DNA from: Chloroflexota bacterium
GTDB lineage: Bacteria > Chloroflexota > Limnocylindria > Limnocylindrales > CSP1-4
NCBI GenBank assembly: GCA_013813905.1
Contig: JACCQX010000074.1
Coordinates: 1 to 10,607 of the forward strand
Direction of reading: 5' to 3'
Length of the DNA stretch: 10,607 nt
Shown: positions 6,733 through 10,607 of the stretch, in pieces
Layout of the letters: each line of letters opens with the position of its first letter
How positions within the stretch are numbered: position 1 is the first letter of the stretch
The notes under the pieces: generated by a model
What the model saw: the letters and a program-made list of their open reading frames with translations, nothing else
Database searches by the model: none
What the model was told of the DNA's origin: nothing
Position numbers and translations under genes: made by a program

Positions 6733-7122
6733 TCACTCCTCCTCTAGCGTGTGAGCCTGCTCGTACCAGCCGGCGATGGTCACGTCCCCAGGAGGCTCAT
6801 AGCCAAGTTCCCGAGACGCCCTGATAAGTCGAGACCGGAGCCCGTCCCCGTCCTGCGCGAGCAGGTCGGCCAGACCCAGGATCCCGGCCTGCGTGAAGAT
6901 CTCCTGCTCGCGCGGTCCGAAGGAGGCCAGGTTCAGGAGCAGGGCCTCATCGCGCCATTCGTTGACGTCGTTGGTCGTGGCCTCGATCTGATCGGCCAGG
7001 TACTGGCGACGGGTGGGCGTCTCGGACACCTCCAGCAGGAGGCCGGTCGTGAAGAGCCCCTGGCGCTGGAGGCGCTCGAGGAGGATGAGGGGCACACGCT
7101 GAAGCTGTTCGATGGGCGGCAC
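6733..7122 (-). CDS. DUF4332-family helix-hairpin-helix-like protein
   Basis: This small 129-residue soluble protein has no signal peptide or membrane helix. Three features match the DUF4332 pattern: LLLEVSETPTRRQYLADQ (28-45), corresponding to the family's Leu-rich helix, Thr-Pro and Arg-Leu-Ala stretch; a Trp-containing helix at 50-62 (NDVNEWRDEALLL); and FTQAGILGLADLLAQDGDGL (76-95), corresponding to the hairpin where the family usually has LLEAAGVDTVKELA. The first hairpin, normally IKGVGEE, is degenerate here (LASFGPREQE), so nucleic acid binding by this copy is doubtful. The C-terminus has a second short element, VTIAGWYEQAHTLEEE. The function of the family is unknown. GTG at 7122 is the only usual start after the upstream stop in this frame and lies 21 bases past the aldehyde dehydrogenase stop. 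A 40-base spacer with a hairpin separates it from the DUF1461 gene. Confidence 0.8.
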   Translation of the reverse strand: MPPIEQLQRVPLILLERLQRQGLFTTGLLLEVSETPTRRQYLADQIEATTNDVNEWRDEALLLNLASFGPREQEIFTQAGILGLADLLAQDGDGLRSRLIRASRELGYEPPGDVTIAGWYEQAHTLEEE

Positions 7123-7143
7123 GGGCAGATGATAGCCGCGCGC

Positions 7144-8661
7144 TCAGCCCGCCGGCGCGTCGCCGAAGATGGTGTAGTGCCAGCTCTTGTCCGCGACGCC
7201 GGAGAGCTCCACCATCACGTGCTTCACCTGGGTGTACTCCTCGAACGAGTAGGACGACATGTCCTTGCCGAAGCCTGAGTGCTTGAAGCCACCGTGGGGC
7301 ATCTCGCTGGAGATGGGCAGATGGTCGTTGACCCAGACCGCGCCGAAGTCGAGGGCCTTTGACGCCCGCATGGCCTTGAAGACGTCACGCGTCCAGACGG
7401 AGCTGGAAAGGCCGTATCGGGTGTCGTTGGCCTTCGCCAGGACCTCCTCCTCGGTGTCGAAGGCGAGCACGGTCAGCACCGGCCCGAAGACCTCCTTCTG
7501 CACGATCTCTGAGTCCTGGTCCAGGCCGTCGATGACGGTGGGCTGGTAGAAGGGGCCGGACAGCCCGGGCACCTCGGCCCGCGCGCCACCCGTCACCACG
7601 CGGGCACCGGCCTGCCTGGCCCGCTCCACGAAGCCATCCACCCGAGCCAGCTGGGCGTCACTGATGAGGCAGCCCATGTCCGTCGTCGGATCCCGCGGAT
7701 CCCCCACGCGCACGGTCTCCGTGTAGCCCTTGAGCCTGTCCAGGAAGTCGTCATAGACCGGCCGCTGCACGTAGACGCGGGTGGCGGCCGTGCAGTCCTG
7801 CCCGGCGTTGACGTAGCCGCCGGCGACCGCGCCGCGCGCCGCCGAGTCGAGATCGGCGTCGTCGTACACGATGAAGGGCGCCTTGCCGCCGAGCTCCAGG
7901 TGGACGCGCTTGAGGTTGCCTGAGGCCAACTGCTGGATCTTCTTGCCCGTCTCGGTGTCGCCGGTCAAGGAGACCATGTCGATATCCGGGTGCGCCGCGA
8001 TGGCCGCCCCGACCACATCGCCACGCCCCGTGACGATGTTCAGGACGCCGTCCGGCAGGCCAGCTTCCCTGGCCAGCTCGCCCAGTCGCAGCGTCGTGAG
8101 GGGGGTCGCCGTGGCGGGCTTCAGCACCACCGAGTTGCCCGCCGCCAGGGCCGGCCCGATCTTCCAGACGGCCATCATGAAGGGGTAGTTCCAGGGCGCG
8201 ATCTGGCCGACCACGCCGATCGGCTCGCGGCGGACCATGGAGGTGTGATCGGTGGAGTACTCCCCGGCCGACTTGCCTTCAAGGTGGCGGATGGCACCGG
8301 CGAAGAAGCGCAGGTTGTCCGCGCTGAAGGGGATGTCCGACTCCTTGCGGAGCTTGATGGCAGTCCCCGTCTGGGCGGTCTCAAGCTCGGCGATGTCCGG
8401 TGTGTGCTCATCGATCAGGTCGGCCAGCTTGTGGAGGACGGCCACGCGGTCGGGCAGCCAGAGGTTGCGCCAGCGACCATCCGCGAAGGCCTCCCGCGCG
8501 GCGCGCACGGCGCGGTCCACGTCCGCTTCCGTACCGGCCGGGACACGCCCGACCGGCTCTCCCGTGGCGGGGGCGATGACGTCGATCCACTCCCCGCTCG
8601 AGGAGTCGACCCACTCCCCGCCGATGAGCATCCTCGACTCGGTCAGCGTCTGAACGGCCAT
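7144..8661 (-). CDS. NAD(P)-dependent aldehyde dehydrogenase, gamma-aminobutyraldehyde dehydrogenase-like
   Basis: This is a full-length 505-residue member of the aldehyde dehydrogenase superfamily, a soluble tetramer-type enzyme oxidising an aldehyde to its acid. The active site is complete: Asn158 in APWNYP, Lys181 in VVLKP, the cofactor-binding SLTGDTETGK (231-240), general base Glu256 in LELGGK, nucleophile Cys290 in NAGQDC, and KEVFGP at 389-394. The C-terminal NDHLPISSEMPHGGFKHSGF (445-464), followed by GKDMSSYSFEEYT, resembles gamma-aminobutyraldehyde and betaine aldehyde dehydrogenases (YdcW/PatD group) more than other branches. That would place it in putrescine or other amine breakdown. 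Given the amino acid decarboxylase two genes upstream, an aromatic amine-derived aldehyde is an alternative substrate. ATG 8661 is supported by GAGGGA seven bases upstream. It is likely transcribed with the OsmC gene 66 bases upstream. The family call is sure; the substrate is not. Confidence 0.94.
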   Translation of the reverse strand: MAVQTLTESRMLIGGEWVDSSSGEWIDVIAPATGEPVGRVPAGTEADVDRAVRAAREAFADGRWRNLWLPDRVAVLHKLADLIDEHTPDIAELETAQTGTAIKLRKESDIPFSADNLRFFAGAIRHLEGKSAGEYSTDHTSMVRREPIGVVGQIAPWNYPFMMAVWKIGPALAAGNSVVLKPATATPLTTLRLGELAREAGLPDGVLNIVTGRGDVVGAAIAAHPDIDMVSLTGDTETGKKIQQLASGNLKRVHLELGGKAPFIVYDDADLDSAARGAVAGGYVNAGQDCTAATRVYVQRPVYDDFLDRLKGYTETVRVGDPRDPTTDMGCLISDAQLARVDGFVERARQAGARVVTGGARAEVPGLSGPFYQPTVIDGLDQDSEIVQKEVFGPVLTVLAFDTEEEVLAKANDTRYGLSSSVWTRDVFKAMRASKALDFGAVWVNDHLPISSEMPHGGFKHSGFGKDMSSYSFEEYTQVKHVMVELSGVADKSWHYTIFGDAPAG

Positions 8662-8668
8662 GGTCGTG

Positions 8669-8674
8669 TCCCTC
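8669..8674 (-). promoter_or_regulatory. Ribosome binding site of the aldehyde dehydrogenase
   Basis: GAGGGA (minus strand), seven bases before ATG 8661, which agrees with the family's usual N-terminus. Confidence 0.55.
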
Positions 8675-8712
8675 GCCTGGCGGATATCGATACGGTGGCG
8701 GCCAGTCTACCG

Positions 8713-8722
8713 GCCACGTGGC
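8713..8722. other. 10-bp perfect palindrome GCCACGTGGC in osmC-aldehyde dehydrogenase spacer
   Basis: GCCACGTGGC reads the same on both strands and lies in the 66-base spacer just after the osmC stop. A second palindrome, TATCGATA (8685-8692), lies nearer the dehydrogenase start. Either could be an operator half of a regulated internal promoter. GC-rich DNA makes short palindromes common, so this is weak. No convincing -35/-10 pair was found beside it. Confidence 0.25.
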
Positions 8723-8727
8723 GCGCC

Positions 8728-9171
8728 TCAGCCTTCGAGCGTCGCCTCGACGCTGAGCTCCACGTTGCCGGCCAGTGCGCGGGAGATGGGACAGCCATCC
8801 TTGGCCGCCTCCGCGGCCTGGCGGAAGGCGTCGGCATCAGCATCCGGGACGGTGCCGCGCACGGTGATGTGGCTGCTCTTCACACCCCAGCCCGCCTCGG
8901 CCTTGTCGAAGGTGACCTCCGCCGTGACTTCCAGCCGCTCCGCGGTGGTGCCGGCCTTGGCCAGGCCGTTGGAGAAGGCCATGGAGAAGCACGCGGCGTG
9001 AGCGGCTGCCAGCAGCTCCTCCGGGGTCGTGCGCCCCTGCGGGTCCTCCGTCCGGGCTGCCCACGTCACCGGCAGCGAGCGCAGGTGCTCCGATGTGTTC
9101 GAGCTGACTTCTCCCGAGCCGGAGTCGAGGTTACCCTGCCAGGTGGCGGTGGCGGAACTGACAACGGCCAT
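8728..9171 (-). CDS. osmC: OsmC family peroxiredoxin
   Basis: This 147-residue cytoplasmic protein is predicted to reduce organic hydroperoxides through two cysteines. ATATWQGNLDSGSGEVSSNT (7-26) is the N-terminal beta hairpin. TPEELLAAAHAACFSMAFSN (49-68) carries the peroxidatic Cys61 at the start of the central helix, and GCPISRAL (126-133) carries the resolving Cys127. The PEELLAAAHAACFSMA and CPISRAL wording fits the OsmC subfamily rather than Ohr. The length is close to E. coli OsmC. ATG 9171 is chosen over an upstream GTG at 9228 because GGGGAG lies seven bases before it and the upstream 19 residues do not look like the family. It lies 72 bases after the decarboxylase and 66 bases before the aldehyde dehydrogenase. 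The thiol reductant partner is not in the window. Confidence 0.93.
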   Translation of the reverse strand: MAVVSSATATWQGNLDSGSGEVSSNTSEHLRSLPVTWAARTEDPQGRTTPEELLAAAHAACFSMAFSNGLAKAGTTAERLEVTAEVTFDKAEAGWGVKSSHITVRGTVPDADADAFRQAAEAAKDGCPISRALAGNVELSVEATLEG

Positions 9172-9178
9172 GAGTGCT

Positions 9179-9184
9179 CTCCCC
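9179..9184 (-). promoter_or_regulatory. Ribosome binding site of osmC
   Basis: GGGGAG (minus strand), seven bases before ATG 9171. It supports the shorter 147-residue OsmC over the in-frame GTG at 9228. Confidence 0.6.
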
Positions 9185-9243
9185 GAGATGTGCGGTGGTG
9201 ATGGTCCTGTGCCGGCGAATCGTCCCACAGAGCTGCCGATGGC

Positions 9244-10607
9244 TTAGCCAGACGGTGGTGATGACACCTCGAGCTCCGCGCCCAGACGCCGCCCATGGTG
9301 GACGATGAGCTGCCAGCAGGTGTCCAGGTGCCGCTGCTCCGTGCGCAGGTGGTTGATGGCGATGCGTATGACGAAGCGGCCGCTCAGGCGAGTATGGGAC
9401 AGGAACACCAGACCGGTGGCGTTCACGGCATCCATCAGGCGCGCATTCAGGTCGTCCAGAGCCTGGGCCACCACCGGCTCCGACTCCCTGCCACGAAACC
9501 GTTCGGGCCGCCAACGCAGACAGATCGTGGAGAACGGCACCGGCGCCAGCCGTTCCGCCTCCGGCTCGGCATCCACCCGCGCCGCGAGAGCCAGCGCGGC
9601 CGCCTGATGCCAGCGCACCCGCTCGCGCAGGCCGGACAGCCCGAAGGCACGCAGCAGGAACCAGAGCTTGAGCGCACGGAAGCGCCGCCCCAACTGCGGC
9701 TGGTACTCGCTGTAGTCGCGGCCCGACGTGCTTTCGCCGACCGTGCGCAGGTACTCTGGCACCAGGCTGAACGATTCGCGCAGTCGGTCCATCCGGCGGC
9801 TCAGCAGCAGCGAGCAGTCAAGCGGCGTGAACAGCCACTTGTGCGGGTTGACCACGATCGAGTCAGCGCGCTCCCAGCCAGCGAAGAGGGGGCGGCTCTC
9901 CGGGATCAGCGCGGCGGCTCCCGCGTACGCTGCGTCAACGTGCAGCCACAGCCCCTCGCGCGCCGCGATATCCGCAAGACGAGCCGTGGGATCGACCGAG
10001 GTCGAGCCGGTGGTGCCGATGGTGGAGACGATGGCGCAGGGCTGCCATCGGCCGGCACGATCGTGCGCGATGGCCGACTCCAGGGCCGCCACGTCCATTC
10101 GGTACTCGCTGTCGGTCGGTATGCGCTGCACCCCAGCCCTGCCCAGACCCAGGGTCATGGCCGCCTTGTCGATGGAGCTGTGGGCCTCGCCCGAGGCGTA
10201 CACGCGCAGCGGCGGACCACCCGCCAGCCCGTCCGCGGTCGCGCCCGGTCGAGCGGTCTCCCGAGCGGCCGCCAGGGCGATGAGGCTGCTGGTCGAGGCC
10301 GTGTCGGTGAGCAGCCCGTCGTAGTCGGCGGGCAGGCCCAGTCCGTCGCGCAGCCAATCGACGACCACGCCTTCCAGCTCGGTCGCGACGGGCGCGGTTC
10401 GCCAGAGCATGGCGTTGGCGGTCACCGTGGCCATCAGCATCTCGGCCAGGATGCCCGGCGCCGAGCCGCTGGAGGCGAAATAGGCCAGGAAGCCCGGGTG
10501 CTGCCAATGCGTGATGTTGGGTTCGACCAACGCGCGGTAGTCGTCGAGGATCCGGCCCAAGGGCTCCGGATCCTCCGGCGGCGGTCCATCGAGCTGCTCG
10601 CGCAGCT
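9244..10607 (-). CDS. Group II PLP-dependent aromatic-L-amino-acid decarboxylase, 5'-truncated by window
   Basis: This is a pyridoxal phosphate enzyme of the aromatic amino acid decarboxylase family, converting an aromatic L-amino acid to its amine and CO2. About 453 codons are visible. The frame stays open to the right edge, so roughly 40-60 N-terminal residues are missing; the TTG at 10560 is not the true start. ITHWQHPGFLAYF and MLWRTAPVATELE are the usual N-terminal motifs. GEAHSSIDKAAM carries the histidine that stacks on PLP, WLHVDAAYAGAA the aspartate that contacts the pyridine nitrogen, and NPHKWLFTP the PLP lysine (codon at 9838-9840). LGRRFRALKLWFLLRAFG is the conserved helix after the catalytic loop. 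That loop keeps a tyrosine (codon 9712-9714, in GRDYSEY), expected of a true decarboxylase rather than the aldehyde-forming variants, which have Phe there. The substrate (Trp, Tyr, Phe or DOPA) cannot be read from sequence. Confidence 0.92.
   Translation of the reverse strand, partial: LREQLDGPPPEDPEPLGRILDDYRALVEPNITHWQHPGFLAYFASSGSAPGILAEMLMATVTANAMLWRTAPVATELEGVVVDWLRDGLGLPADYDGLLTDTASTSSLIALAAARETARPGATADGLAGGPPLRVYASGEAHSSIDKAAMTLGLGRAGVQRIPTDSEYRMDVAALESAIAHDRAGRWQPCAIVSTIGTTGSTSVDPTARLADIAAREGLWLHVDAAYAGAAALIPESRPLFAGWERADSIVVNPHKWLFTPLDCSLLLSRRMDRLRESFSLVPEYLRTVGESTSGRDYSEYQPQLGRRFRALKLWFLLRAFGLSGLRERVRWHQAAALALAARVDAEPEAERLAPVPFSTICLRWRPERFRGRESEPVVAQALDDLNARLMDAVNATGLVFLSHTRLSGRFVIRIAINHLRTEQRHLDTCWQLIVHHGRRLGAELEVSSPPSG

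Noticed and set aside
8720..8727. GGCGCGCC palindrome beside the osmC stop
   Set aside because: Short pure-GC palindromes are expected by chance at this base composition.
9172..9228. A longer OsmC start at GTG 9228
   Set aside because: The 19 extra residues do not match the OsmC N-terminus, and a good ribosome binding site precedes ATG 9171.
9193..9263. 11-base direct repeat CGGTGGTGATG at 9193-9203 and 9253-9263
   Set aside because: One copy lies in the decarboxylase coding end and the other in the spacer. The sequence is low in complexity and there is no third copy, so chance is the simplest view.
10558..10560. TTG as the start of the decarboxylase
   Set aside because: The frame continues open to the right edge with residues resembling the family (PEDPEPLGRILDDY), so the true start is outside the window.

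Overview
This is a very GC-rich window (roughly 70% by eye) of chromosomal type. All eleven genes I can support lie on the minus strand, so transcription runs from the right edge to the left edge. GTG starts are common, stop/start overlaps of 1-4 bases are frequent, and no intergenic gap exceeds about 95 bases. There are no RNA genes, insertion sequences, CRISPR arrays or other mobile DNA. The mix of families (a DUF4332 helix-hairpin-helix protein, a DUF1461/Lit-type membrane protein, a membrane-anchored double-CCG iron-sulfur reductase and an aromatic amino acid decarboxylase) suggests a high-GC Chloroflexota or actinobacterium-like organism. That is inference, because no marker gene is present.

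Right part (about 7144-10607, transcribed first): a 5'-truncated group II PLP-dependent aromatic amino acid decarboxylase, an OsmC-type peroxiredoxin, and an aldehyde dehydrogenase closest to gamma-aminobutyraldehyde dehydrogenases. They could form an amine-production or amine-catabolism group with a peroxide-detoxifying partner, but no amine oxidase or transaminase is visible. A small DUF4332 protein (6733-7122) follows.

Left part (about 235-6692): six genes packed as one probable operon. In order of transcription they are a four-helix membrane protein of the DUF1461/TIGR01906 (Lit-like) family, a site-2 zinc metalloprotease with a CBS pair, moeA, moaC, a mogA/moaB-type gene, and a 701-residue membrane iron-sulfur reductase of the EtfD/HdrD type. 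Five of the six are joined by GTGA or TGATG overlaps or a 15-base gap. MoaC makes cyclic pyranopterin monophosphate, and MogA and MoeA adenylate the pterin and insert molybdenum. The last gene probably passes electrons between a soluble donor such as electron transfer flavoprotein and the quinone pool. MoaA, MoaD, MoaE and any molybdoenzyme are absent from the window.

At the left edge, downstream of the reductase, a further gene runs off the window. Its start looks frameshifted or is ambiguous. The most distinctive non-gene signal is a perfect 10-bp inverted repeat inside moeA that coincides with a cluster of codons atypical for this GC content.
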